DNA from: Streptomyces phaeoluteigriseus | Lineage (GTDB): Bacteria; Actinomycetota; Actinomycetes; Streptomycetales; Streptomycetaceae | Reading direction: 5' to 3' | Length of the DNA: 64,000 nucleotides | NCBI RefSeq assembly: GCF_001896135.2 | Contig: NZ_MPOH02000011.1 | Location: 557,837 to 621,836, forward strand | Shown: piece after piece, positions 43,752 through 52,642 of the stretch | Layout of the letters: every line of letters begins with the position of its first letter | Position numbering within the stretch: position 1 is the stretch's first letter | Made by a program: the position numbers and the translations under genes | Notes under the pieces: model-generated | Database searches by the model: none | What the model saw: the letters and a program-made list of their open reading frames with translations, nothing else | Told to the model about the DNA's origin: nothing

Positions 43752-45968
43752 GTGCCCCGCTTCAGCATCATCGTCCCCTGTTTCAAGGTGCAGGGCTTCC
43801 TGCGCGAGTGCCTCGACTCGGTCCTGGAGCAGTCGTACCGCGACCTCGAGGTGATCGCCGTCGACGACCGCTCACCCGACGGCTGCGGCGCGATCCTCGA
43901 CGAGTACGCGGCCCTCGACGACCGGGTGCGGGTCCTGCACCTGCCGGAGAACGCCGGCCTCGGCCGCGCCCGCAACGCCGGCCTGCCGCACGCGAGCGGC
44001 GACTACCTGTTCTTCCTCGACAGCGACGACACCCTCACGCCGGGCGCCCTGCGCGCCATGTCCGACCGCCTCGACGAGGCCGCCGACCCGGACGTGCTGG
44101 TCTTCGACTACGCCCGCACCTACTGGTGGGGCGGCACCCGCCGCAACGCCCTCGCGCACGTCCTCGCCGACTGCGGCGACGCCACGTTCACCGCCGCCGA
44201 GCACCCGGAGATCCTCGATCTGCTGATGGTCGTGTGGAACAAGGTGTACCGGCGGGACTTCGTCACGGAGAACGAGTTCCGTTTCCCACCCGGCTACTAC
44301 GAGGACACGCCCTGGACCTTCCCGGTCATGCTCAGCGCGCGGCGGATCGCCACGCTGGACCGGATCTGCCTGAACTACCGCCAGCGCCGCCAGGGCAACA
44401 TCCTGTCCACCACCAGCCGCAAGCACTTCGACATCCACGACCAGTACGAACGGGTGTTCACCTTCGTCGACTCCCGCCCCGAACTGGCCGGCTGGCGGCC
44501 CTACCTGCACCGCAAGATGGGCGACCACTGTCTGGACATCCTCGCCAAACCGGACCGGCTGCCCCCGTCCGACAGGGGCGAGTTCTTCCGCCGTACGGCC
44601 GAACTGTTCGCCCGGCACCGTCCCGCGGGCGAGCCGGTGCCCGCCGAACTGCGCGTGCTGCAGGGGCCGTACGCCGCCTACGTGGCGTGGCGGCAGGGCA
44701 CGCGGGCCGGGCGGGAACTCGCCCGGCGTGCGGCGCAGGCGCGCGGGGCGGCCGCGGAGCGCGTACGCCGGGGCGTGGGCGTCGTGCAGTCCCGGCGCCC
44801 GCTGGACCCGCGGCTGGTGGTGTACTCGGCGTTCTCGCACCGGGGTGTGCTCGGCGACCCGGGAGCCGTGTACCGCAAGGCGCGGGAGATCGCCCCGCAG
44901 CTGCGCGGGGTGTGGGTCGTACGGGACGAGGAGACGGCCGACCGGCTCCCCGACGGGGTCGAACACGTGTTGCTGGACTCCCCCGCGTACCGCCGGGTGA
45001 CCGCGCGGGCCGGCTTCTTCGTCAACAACGTCAACTGGCCCGGCACGCTCGCCAAACGCCCCGGCAGCGTCCACATCCACACCCACCAGGGCACCCCGCT
45101 GAAGTACATGGCGGCCGACCTGCTGGACCGGCCCGGCGCCCGGCACGGCGTGGACGTGCCGCAGATGCTGCGCCGCGCCGACCGCTGGGACCACAGCCTG
45201 GTAGCCAACCCGCACTCCGAACTGGTCTGGGAGCGCGCCTACCCCTGCCACTTCACCTCCGCGCGCACCGGCAGCCCGCGCAACGACGTGCTGGTGAACG
45301 CCGACGCACAGGCCGGGCCGCGGGCCCGCGCCCGCCTCGGCATCCCCGCGGACCACACGGTCGTGCTGTACGCGCCGACCCGCCGGGAGTACGTCCGCGG
45401 CGGCCACGTCGACCGGATCGACCTGGCCCGGTTCGCCGCCGGCCTCGGCGAGGGCCACACCCTGGTGGTGCGGCTGCACCCGTCCCTGGCGACCGGGCAC
45501 GCGCGCGGGATGGGGTTGTCCGACCTGCACCGGCGCGGGATCGTCGTCGACGCGACGGACGTCCCGGACGTCGAGGACGTGATGCTCGCCTCCGACGTCC
45601 TGGTCACCGACTACTCGGCCCTGATGTTCGACTACGCCCTCCTGGACCGGCCGATCGTGGTGCACGCCGACGACTGGGCCGCGTACGCGGCGAGCCGGGG
45701 CACCTACTTCGACATCACCGCCGAGCCGCCGGGCCATGTCTCGCGCAGCTACGAGGAGCTGGCCGGGCTGATGGCCTCGGGGAGCTGGCGCGACGAGGAG
45801 TCGGCACGGCTGCGGGCCGCGTTCCGGGAGCGGTTCTGCGTGTTCGACGACGGGCGGGCGGCCGAGCGGGTCGTCCGGACGCTGCTGCTGGGCGAGGAGA
45901 TGACCGGCCCCGCCACGGTCCGGGTGCCCGCTCCGGCCGTCCCGGGCGACGTGCTGGCGTCCAGGTGA
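43752..45968 (+). CDS. Bifunctional GT2 glycosyltransferase/CDP-glycerol glycerophosphotransferase, copy 3
   Basis: This 738-residue protein has GT2 at ~1-240 (VDDRSPDGCG, LDSDDTLTPGA, YYEDTPWTFP) and the TagF-like domain at ~370-715 (HTHQGTPLKYMAADL, YAPTRREYVRG, VTDYSALMFDYALLDRP). It starts at GTG, 8 bases after the previous stop, with AAGGAG overlapping that stop, so it is coupled to copy 2. In the last motif Ser-Ser-Ile is Ser-Ala-Leu, and QTQHGTP is HTHQGTP, hinting at a different polyol substrate. It overlaps the next gene by four bases. Confidence 0.85.
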   Translation: MPRFSIIVPCFKVQGFLRECLDSVLEQSYRDLEVIAVDDRSPDGCGAILDEYAALDDRVRVLHLPENAGLGRARNAGLPHASGDYLFFLDSDDTLTPGALRAMSDRLDEAADPDVLVFDYARTYWWGGTRRNALAHVLADCGDATFTAAEHPEILDLLMVVWNKVYRRDFVTENEFRFPPGYYEDTPWTFPVMLSARRIATLDRICLNYRQRRQGNILSTTSRKHFDIHDQYERVFTFVDSRPELAGWRPYLHRKMGDHCLDILAKPDRLPPSDRGEFFRRTAELFARHRPAGEPVPAELRVLQGPYAAYVAWRQGTRAGRELARRAAQARGAAAERVRRGVGVVQSRRPLDPRLVVYSAFSHRGVLGDPGAVYRKAREIAPQLRGVWVVRDEETADRLPDGVEHVLLDSPAYRRVTARAGFFVNNVNWPGTLAKRPGSVHIHTHQGTPLKYMAADLLDRPGARHGVDVPQMLRRADRWDHSLVANPHSELVWERAYPCHFTSARTGSPRNDVLVNADAQAGPRARARLGIPADHTVVLYAPTRREYVRGGHVDRIDLARFAAGLGEGHTLVVRLHPSLATGHARGMGLSDLHRRGIVVDATDVPDVEDVMLASDVLVTDYSALMFDYALLDRPIVVHADDWAAYAASRGTYFDITAEPPGHVSRSYEELAGLMASGSWRDEESARLRAAFRERFCVFDDGRAAERVVRTLLLGEEMTGPATVRVPAPAVPGDVLASR

Positions 45969-47248
45969 GGCTGCGCCCGCATGCCTGGGTGCTCGTCCTG
46001 GCCGTGGTGTACGCGCTGCTCCAGCTCGCGAACGTCACCGGCCGGGACACCCCGGACAGCAAGAACTACCTGTCGTACGCGCTGAGTCTGCGCGGGGAGG
46101 GCAAGTACGAGGCCGCGGTCGCGACGATCGACTGGGCGTGCGAGGGGGAGGCGGCGGTCGCGGCCCGCCGGCAGAGCGTCGACGTGGTGCGGTTCCACCG
46201 CGCCGACCCGACCGCCGACGTCTTCGCCGAGTGCCGGGAGCGGGAGTGGCGCAACGTCGGGGCGCGGCTGGCGGCGGGCCAGACCGGCGGGCACACGGTG
46301 CCGTTCATGCCGGAGCGCTTCATGCGGATCTTCGAGGCGCGGCCCGGCTATCCGGTGTTCCTGGTGCCGTTCCTGACCCTGTTCGGCGTGACCTGGGGCA
46401 TGTGGGCGGCGGGGGTCGCGGTGACGGCGGCGGGCGGGGCGCTGGTCTTCCTGGTCCTGCGCACCCTGCGCGCACCGGCCGAGGTCTGTCTGACCGGGCA
46501 GGCCCTGTACTACGTCCTGCCGTGCGGGGCGACGGCCATGCGCCCGATGACCGAGGGCCTGTTGCTGGCGCTGACCCTGATGGCGGTGTGGGGCTGCGCG
46601 CTGGCCCTGGACGGGCGGGTGCGGGCCGGGGCCTGGCTGGTGGGCGGCGCGCTGGCCGCCCTGTTCACGGTCAAGCACTCGCAGGCCCTGTTCCTGGGGC
46701 TCGCTCTGGCGGCCGGCGGTGCGCTGATCGCCGTACGGCGTCGGCGGCGGGGCCGGCCGGCGGGGCGCGCGGTCGTGGCGGTGACCGTGGTGGGGGCGGC
46801 CGGTGCGGCGGGGACGCTGCTGCTGTCGGGGCTGCTGCACCATCCGTCCGGGGCGGAGAGCCTCCAGGATCTGCTGACCGACCATTTCGCGCGGCCGGAC
46901 CGGGAGCGGCCCTGGCCGGAGTTCTGGCAGTTGCAGCAGCGGTTCTGGCCGGAGTGGCTGCGCCGGCAGCTGTGGGAGCCGCTGTTCCTGGCGGCGCTGG
47001 CGGCCGGGGCGTGGGGTGCGCTGCGCGGGCCGCGGCGGGCGTTCGGCGTCCTCCTGGCCGCCGCCGCGTCCACCGGGGTCCTCACGCAGGCCGGGCACCC
47101 GGACATCGCCATCTGGGGCGGGCGGCTGATCGTGCTGGCGTGGCTGCTGCCGGTGCTCGGGCTGCCGCTGCTGCTGGAGCCCCTGGTACGGGGCCGGGTG
47201 GCCCTGCCGGCGCAGGAACGGCCCGATCGGACTCACTCGATGAGGTGA
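45965..47248 (+). CDS. Polytopic membrane protein, possible GT-C glycosyltransferase
   Basis: This 427-residue protein has about ten hydrophobic segments. After the first span it has an extracytoplasmic acidic loop, GRDTPDSKNYLSYA, resembling the Asp motif of lipid-linked GT-C sugar transferases. GTG overlaps the stop of copy 3 (GTGA), so it is translated with the glycerophosphotransferase genes. It may add a sugar to the polymer outside the membrane; this is inferred from topology and context only. I cannot name a family with confidence. Confidence 0.8.
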   Translation: MRLRPHAWVLVLAVVYALLQLANVTGRDTPDSKNYLSYALSLRGEGKYEAAVATIDWACEGEAAVAARRQSVDVVRFHRADPTADVFAECREREWRNVGARLAAGQTGGHTVPFMPERFMRIFEARPGYPVFLVPFLTLFGVTWGMWAAGVAVTAAGGALVFLVLRTLRAPAEVCLTGQALYYVLPCGATAMRPMTEGLLLALTLMAVWGCALALDGRVRAGAWLVGGALAALFTVKHSQALFLGLALAAGGALIAVRRRRRGRPAGRAVVAVTVVGAAGAAGTLLLSGLLHHPSGAESLQDLLTDHFARPDRERPWPEFWQLQQRFWPEWLRRQLWEPLFLAALAAGAWGALRGPRRAFGVLLAAAASTGVLTQAGHPDIAIWGGRLIVLAWLLPVLGLPLLLEPLVRGRVALPAQERPDRTHSMR

Positions 47249-47311
47249 CGGACGCAAGGCCGTTGACGCGGGCGGGAACATACCGCCAATGCCCCTCTTT
47301 GTTCCGGTTCG

Positions 47312-48871
47312 ATGAGCGTCGGCGTCCTCACCCGGCGTCCCGTGCGCGGCGCGACGGCGCTGCACGGCGGGCGCACCTGGCGTCCGAGCCCCTACCAGGT
47401 CTTCGGGTTCCTGTTCTGGCTGGTCATGTCACTGGCGTACTGGCGGGTGCCGCTGTGCTGCGACGCCGGGCAGCACGCGGCGGTAGTCGAGCGGCTGCGG
47501 GCCGACCTGCTCGCCCCGCGCCATCCGACGGCCGACCTGCCGGGTACGGGCAGCCCCTACTACTCGCCGTACGCGGTGGCGCAGGGCGTGTTCGCGCGGT
47601 TGACCGGGCTGTCGGGCTGGGACGTGCTGCGGGTCGCCGGTCCGCTGAACCTGGTGGTGCTGCTGACCGGCATCGGCCGCTTCACGCGCGCCCTCACCCC
47701 GCGACCCTGGGCGCCGGTGCTGGCGCTGGTGGCGATGACCCTGCTGTGGGGCACCGAACGGGCCTGGTGGAGCGGCTATCTCGGCCTGATGTCGATGACG
47801 GGCAACCTCGGTTATCCGTCGACCTTCGCCATCGGGCTGGCCTTCTGGGCGTGGGCGTGGACGGGCACGCGCGCGCGTGACGCGCGGGCGGTGCGGTTCG
47901 TGGGCCCGAACGGATTGCGCGGCTTCGCCGGGTACGCGGCGCTCGGCGCGCTCTACGGCGTCATCCTGCTGGTCCATCCGATCACGGCCGTCGCGGCGGT
48001 GACCGGGGGCTTGGCGTTCGTGGCGGGCCGGCAGCGCGGACGGCGCCCGGCGGTGGTGCTGCGCTGGGCCCTCACCGGTACGACGGCTCTGCCGGTCGCC
48101 CTCGCATGGCCGTACTTCGACGTGTTCGCGCTGGTCGGCGACGGCAGCGTCGACGCGATGCACCGGCGGCTGTACGAGGGGCTCGCCGGGCATTTCTGGC
48201 TGGCGCTGCTGGGCGTGCCGGCGCTGTGGCTGCGGGGCCGCAGGGACGGCGTCCGCGATCCGCTCGTGCTGATGTTCGTCCTGGACTGCCTGGTGGTGGC
48301 GTACGGATGGGTCAGCGGCCACTACACCTACGGGCGGATCCTCGGGCTCACGCTGGTGCCGCTCCAGTTCGCGCTCGCGGTGGAACTGGCGGCGCCCCGG
48401 CCGTGGGGCGCGGGGCGGCGGGTGCTGGGGGCGGTCACGGCGGTCGCGGCCTGCGTCGGCTTCCTCACCGTGCAGGCCGGGGCGGTGGTCCCGCGCGCGG
48501 TGGACCCGGTCGGCTTCGCCCAGCCGCCGCACTGGCCGTCGTACGACTGGGCCGCGCGGTACATGGCGCCCGGCGAGGTGGTGATCGCCGACGGGTACCA
48601 CGCCGTCCACCTGATCGCCGGGTACGGGCCGAACCTCGCCGCCCCCGCCTGGCCGGACGCGGCCCTGGACGAGCGGGAGCGGCTGCGGCGGCTCGCGGAC
48701 GTGCGCGCGTATCTCGCCCCGGAGTCGACCCGCGCCGAGCGGTCGGCGATCGTCCGCCGCCATCGCGTCCGCTGGCTGCTGCTCACGCGCTGGCACCGGG
48801 TGCCCGAGGAGGCCGTGGTGGTGGCGTGGAGCCGGGGGACGGGCGAGGTGCTGGCGCGGGTCGGCCCGTGA
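47312..48871 (+). CDS. Polytopic membrane protein, possible second GT-C-type enzyme
   Basis: This 519-residue protein has about eleven spans (FGFLFWLVMSLAYW first) and an early extracytoplasmic loop with CDAGQHAAVVERLRADLLAP. The C-terminal ~120 residues are soluble (PPHWPSYDWAARYMAPGE onward). It shares overall design with the preceding membrane protein and is 63 bases downstream. It probably belongs to the same glycopolymer pathway. The substrate is unknown. Confidence 0.8.
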   Translation: MSVGVLTRRPVRGATALHGGRTWRPSPYQVFGFLFWLVMSLAYWRVPLCCDAGQHAAVVERLRADLLAPRHPTADLPGTGSPYYSPYAVAQGVFARLTGLSGWDVLRVAGPLNLVVLLTGIGRFTRALTPRPWAPVLALVAMTLLWGTERAWWSGYLGLMSMTGNLGYPSTFAIGLAFWAWAWTGTRARDARAVRFVGPNGLRGFAGYAALGALYGVILLVHPITAVAAVTGGLAFVAGRQRGRRPAVVLRWALTGTTALPVALAWPYFDVFALVGDGSVDAMHRRLYEGLAGHFWLALLGVPALWLRGRRDGVRDPLVLMFVLDCLVVAYGWVSGHYTYGRILGLTLVPLQFALAVELAAPRPWGAGRRVLGAVTAVAACVGFLTVQAGAVVPRAVDPVGFAQPPHWPSYDWAARYMAPGEVVIADGYHAVHLIAGYGPNLAAPAWPDAALDERERLRRLADVRAYLAPESTRAERSAIVRRHRVRWLLLTRWHRVPEEAVVVAWSRGTGEVLARVGP

Positions 48872-48877
48872 GGACGG

Positions 48878-49291
<414 letters not shown>

Positions 49292-49383
49292 GGATGAACC
49301 ATCCCTCTCGGAAGTCTGTGTTCGGGAGTGACCCGCCCTCGCGCCGATCACGTCCGGGCGGCCTCACGACGACAAGTAGAGCA

Positions 49384-49405
49384 CACAACTCAGTTGTGCA
49401 CAACT
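49384..49405. promoter_or_regulatory. Overlapping OhrR operators
   Basis: CACAACT-C-AGTTGTG (49384-49398) overlaps the perfect palindrome AGTTGTGCACAACT (49392-49405), giving three alternating half-sites. They lie in the ohr/ohrR divergent promoter, where the MarR-type repressor OhrR is expected to bind and leave on oxidation. Confidence 0.75.
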
Positions 49406-49434
49406 AAATGGCTCACTAGAGCTACTCTGGAGGC

Positions 49435-49938
49435 ATGACCCCCATGTCGACCCCCGCCGCCGCTGCCGCCGGCCCGGAGGACAACTGGCTCCGCCTGGAC
49501 AGCCAGATCTGCTTCTCCCTCCAGGCCGCCTCGCGCGCCTTCAACGGCGTCTACCGCGTGATCCTCAAGGACCTCGGTCTGACCTACCCCCAGTACCTGG
49601 TGATGCTCGTCCTGTGGGAGGAGGGCGAGCTGCCCGTCAAGAAGCTGGGCGAGCACCTGCGCCTGGACTCCGGCACGCTCTCGCCGCTGTTGAAGCGGCT
49701 GGAGTCGGCCGGCCTGGTGCGGCGCGAGCGCAGCGCCCGCGACGAGCGCTCGGTGGAGGTCCGGCTGACCGAGGAGGGCACCGCCCTGCGTGAGCGCGCG
49801 GTGCGGGTGCCGCGCCGGATCGTCGCCGCGACCGGCCTGGACCTGGCGGAGATCGGCGAGCTGCGGGAACGCCTCGACCAGCTCACCACCGCGCTGGACA
49901 CGGCCGCCCGGCAGGAGGAGCTGGGCGACGCACGGTGA
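49435..49938 (+). CDS. ohrR: MarR-family organic-peroxide sensor OhrR
   Basis: This 167-residue repressor has the reactive Cys in LDSQICFSLQAASRAF, the N-terminal helix position used by OhrR proteins to sense organic hydroperoxides, with Tyr residues nearby (GVYRVI). The winged helix is in LTYPQYLVMLVLWEEGELPVKKLGEHLRLDSGTLSPLLKRLE. It is divergent from ohr. Codons 32-52 are the source or target of a perfect inverted copy in the downstream gap. Confidence 0.93.
   Translation: MTPMSTPAAAAAGPEDNWLRLDSQICFSLQAASRAFNGVYRVILKDLGLTYPQYLVMLVLWEEGELPVKKLGEHLRLDSGTLSPLLKRLESAGLVRRERSARDERSVEVRLTEEGTALRERAVRVPRRIVAATGLDLAEIGELRERLDQLTTALDTAARQEELGDAR
49528..49591 (+). repeat. 64-bp inverted repeat, arm inside ohrR
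   Basis: This stretch of ohrR, encoding about AASRAFNGVYRVILKDLGL, is repeated exactly in reverse complement at 49976-50039. Confidence 0.95.
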
Positions 49939-49975
49939 GCCGGGTCGGTCGGTGAGTGAGGGGCTGCCGGGGGCC

Positions 49976-50039
49976 GGGGGTAGGTCAGACCGAGGTCCTT
50001 GAGGATCACGCGGTAGACGCCGTTGAAGGCGCGCGAGGC
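49976..50039 (-). repeat. 64-bp inverted repeat, downstream arm
   Basis: Positions 49976-50039 are the exact reverse complement of 49528-49591. No start or regulatory signal accompanies it. It begins 38 bases after the ohrR stop. Confidence 0.95.
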
Positions 50040-50054
50040 CGGGGGTCGGGCGGT

Positions 50055-50235
50055 GGCTGTGGGTCCGCCGGTGGCGGAAGCGTGCCGGTGGTCGAGGGCT
50101 GCCGGTGGCCGGGGGTGTGGCGGTTACTGGGGTGTGCCGGTGACTGGGCGTGTGCCGGTGACTGGTGGTGCCGGTGGCTGTGGGGCTGCGGTGGCTGCGG
50201 GACTGACCGTGATCGATGAGCGACCGGTGGCCGAG
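50055..50235. repeat. Degenerate GCCGGTGACTG-type tandem repeats
   Basis: Variants GCCGGTGGTCG, GCCGGTGGCCG, GCCGGTGACTG (twice) and GCCGGTGGCTG follow each other with irregular spacing of about 20 bases. Confidence 0.65.
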
Positions 50236-50403
50236 GGTTTTTCCACAGGCCCCGCGGTTGTCCACAGGCCCTGCGGGAGAGTCCGGCGCCTGCTTCACTG
50301 TGAGACGACCCCATCCGGGTCCATTGCGGGTTTTTCCCATGAAACCCACCACTCACCAGCACGAGGCAGACGCACCACTCACCGACGAGGGGGAGATCAG
50401 GAC

Positions 50404-51384
50404 ATGACCTGGCTGATCACGGGCGGCGCCGGCTACATCGGGGCGCACGTCGTACGGGCGATGACCGAGGCGGGCGAGCGTGCGGTGGTGTACGACGACC
50501 TGTCGACCGGCGTCGCCGAGCGAGTGCCGGCCGGGGTGCCGCTCGTGGTGGGCTCGACGCTGGACGGCCCGCTGGTCTCCCGCACCCTTACCGGGCACGC
50601 CGTCACGGGGGTCGTCCACCTGGCGGCGAAGAAGCAGGTCGGCGAGTCGGTGGGGCTGCCCCTGCACTACTACCGGGAGAACGTGGAGGGGCTGCGGGTC
50701 CTCCTGGAAGCGGTCAGCGCCGCCGGGGTCCCGTCCTTCGTGTTCTCGTCCTCGGCCGCCGTCTACGGCATGCCGGACGTCGACCTGGTCACGGAGGAGA
50801 CGCCGTGCGTGCCGATCTCCCCGTACGGCGAGACGAAGCTGGCCGGGGAGTGGCTGGTCCGCGCGACCGGCCGGGCCACGGGGCTGTCCACGGCCTCGCT
50901 GCGCTACTTCAACGTGGCCGGCGCGGCGAGCCCCGAGCTGGCCGACAGCGGCGTGTTCAACCTGGTCCCCATGGTCTTCGAGCGCCTCACCCAGGACGCG
51001 GCGCCCCGCATCTTCGGCGACGGCTACGCCACGCCCGACGGCACCTGCGTGCGGGACTACATCCACGTGGTCGACCTGGCGGAGGCGCACGTCGCCGCCG
51101 CGCACGCCCTCCAGGCCTCCTCCCGGCGGGACCTGACCCTCAACATCGGCCGCGGGGAGGGCGTCTCCGTCCGCGAGATGATCGACCGCGTCAACGCCGT
51201 CACCGGCTACGACCGGCCCCCCACGGTCACCCCGCGCCGCCCCGGCGACCCGGCGCGCGTGGTCGCCTCCGCCGACCGCATCGCCACGGAGCTGGGCTGG
51301 AAGGCCAAGCTCGACGTCCAGGACATGATCGCCTCGGCCTGGGAGGGCTGGGTACGCCTGCATCCCGAGGCCGCCCGGGTGTAG
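50404..51384 (+). CDS. galE: UDP-glucose 4-epimerase (GalE-like)
   Basis: This 326-residue short-chain dehydrogenase-type epimerase interconverts UDP-glucose and UDP-galactose (or the N-acetyl forms). The NAD-binding motif is TGGAGYIGAHV, the catalytic Ser region is VFSSSAAVYG, and the Tyr-x3-Lys pair is in SPYGETKLAGE. RYFNVAGA is also family-typical. The ribosome-binding site is GGGGGAGATCAGGAC. Near a glycopolymer locus, it may supply galactose-type sugars. Confidence 0.93.
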   Translation: MTWLITGGAGYIGAHVVRAMTEAGERAVVYDDLSTGVAERVPAGVPLVVGSTLDGPLVSRTLTGHAVTGVVHLAAKKQVGESVGLPLHYYRENVEGLRVLLEAVSAAGVPSFVFSSSAAVYGMPDVDLVTEETPCVPISPYGETKLAGEWLVRATGRATGLSTASLRYFNVAGAASPELADSGVFNLVPMVFERLTQDAAPRIFGDGYATPDGTCVRDYIHVVDLAEAHVAAAHALQASSRRDLTLNIGRGEGVSVREMIDRVNAVTGYDRPPTVTPRRPGDPARVVASADRIATELGWKAKLDVQDMIASAWEGWVRLHPEAARV

Positions 51385-51437
51385 CGGCGGCGCAGCGGGC
51401 CGACGGGCCGACGGGCCGACGGGCCGACGGGACGCGC

Positions 51438-51977
51438 CTACGCGTTGTTGAGGTACGCCGGCACCGCCGGCACCCTGCGGTCGCCGCTGTCGCTCTGAGG
51501 GAGGCCCAGCTTCAGGAATACGTAGCCGATGTGCTTGCTCACCGAGCGCTCGGTGATGACCAGGGTCGTGGCCATGGCGGTGTTGTCGCGGCCCTCGGCC
51601 ATGACTTCGAGCACCTCGCGCTCCCGCGGGGTGAGCAGGTCCAGCGGTGAGTCCTTGCGGCGGGACAGCAGCTCGGAAGACCTCCGGGTCCAGCGCCGCG
51701 CCGCCGGAGGCGAACCGGTCCAGGGCGTCGAGGAACTCGTCCATCCGGCCGACCCGGTCCTTCAGCAGATAGCCGACCCCGCTCGCGCCACCGCCGAGCA
51801 GCTCGGCGGCGCAGGACTCCTCGACGTACTGGGACAGGACCAGCACCGGCAGGCCCGGGATGCGCTGCCGTGCCGCCCCGTGCCACGAGGGCGGCGCGCA
51901 ACCAACCCCTCGTCGCGGAAGCCGGGCGGCATCCGCACGCGTCCAGGACGGCGACGTCCGGCCCGGTGCGCGAGGAG
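51438..51977 (-). pseudogene. Remnant of a LuxR-type response regulator
   Basis: Pieces of a NarL/LuxR-family regulator lie in different frames. A receiver fragment with VAVLD (the phosphorylation site) is followed by MPPGFRDEGL, then PGLPVLVLSQYVEESCAAELLGGG...YLLKDRVGRMDEF, then a complete HTH (LTPREREVLEVMAEGRDNTAM, ITERSVSKHIGYVFLKLGL) ending LNNA. Frame changes occur near 51925, 51895 and 51680. About the first 45 residues of the receiver are missing; the TetR stop lies only ~40 bases upstream. No sensor kinase gene is nearby. Truncation plus frameshifts favours true decay. Confidence 0.8.
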
Positions 51978-52015
51978 CGCCGGCAACCCCGGTCACGGCC
52001 TGCCGAGCCCTCCGC

Positions 52016-52642
52016 TCACAGCGCCTTGATCGCTTCGGCGGTGGCCCGCGCCAGCGTGCCCAGATACCCCTTGGGCAGCTTCGGGCTGCGGATCACCACC
52101 GAACGCCAGTAGAGCGGACCGGAGATCAGGTCGAGCGCCAGCTCGTCGTCCAGGTCCCCGCGCACCTCGCCGCGCTGCGTCGCCGCCGCCACGATCTTCA
52201 GGGCGACGCCCTCCTGCCCGTCCCGCAGCGCCTTCTGCATGGCCTCGGCGATCTCCGGGTTGCGGGCCGCCTCGGCCTGGAGGTCCGGGATGATCTGCGA
52301 GGCCACCGGATGCCGCAGCGCCCGTGACGTCACCTCGTACAGCACCCGCAGATCGCCCTCGAGGCTGCCCGTCTCCGGGGCCGGCAGGCCCTGTACGGCG
52401 ATCGCCGAGACGATGTCCAGGACGAGGTGCAGCTTCGAGCGCCAGCGCCGGTACACGGCGGTCTTGCCCACTCCGGCACGGCGGGCGATGCCCTCGATGG
52501 ACATCCGCGCGTAGCCGACGGTCGCCAGCTCCTCGAACACGGCCGCCCGGATGGCCTCCGTCACGTCCTCACGCAGGACGGCCGCTCCCGCGGGGGTCCT
52601 GCGGCGAGGACGCGGCTGGGGCCCGTCGGCGTTCGTCGTCAT
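52016..52642 (-). CDS. TetR-family transcriptional regulator
   Basis: This 208-residue regulator has an N-terminal helix-turn-helix (AAVFEELATVGYARMSIEGIARRAGVGKTAVYRRWRSK). The ligand domain runs from about residue 85 to the end (LYWRSVVIRSPKLPKGYLG). I start at MTTNADGPQP; MLVRMTTN, four codons earlier, is also possible. It is divergent from the TagGH-type exporter operon and the shared gap carries a spaced set of palindromes, its likely operators. Confidence 0.88.
   Translation of the reverse strand: MTTNADGPQPRPRRRTPAGAAVLREDVTEAIRAAVFEELATVGYARMSIEGIARRAGVGKTAVYRRWRSKLHLVLDIVSAIAVQGLPAPETGSLEGDLRVLYEVTSRALRHPVASQIIPDLQAEAARNPEIAEAMQKALRDGQEGVALKIVAAATQRGEVRGDLDDELALDLISGPLYWRSVVIRSPKLPKGYLGTLARATAEAIKAL

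Larger units (their letters stand above)
49939..50403. other. ohrR-galE intergenic region without a gene
   Basis: This 465-bp gap contains the inverted ohrR copy and then, from about 50055 to 50235, degenerate tandem repeats of GCCGGTG(A/G)CTG and GTGGCTG type. No coding frame is convincing. The last 170 bases should hold the galE promoter. Confidence 0.6.

Noticed and set aside
43808..47248. 1146-residue open frame starting inside transferase copy 3
   Set aside because: Only its end (from 45965) is a protein-like membrane protein; the first part is a shadow of copy 3.
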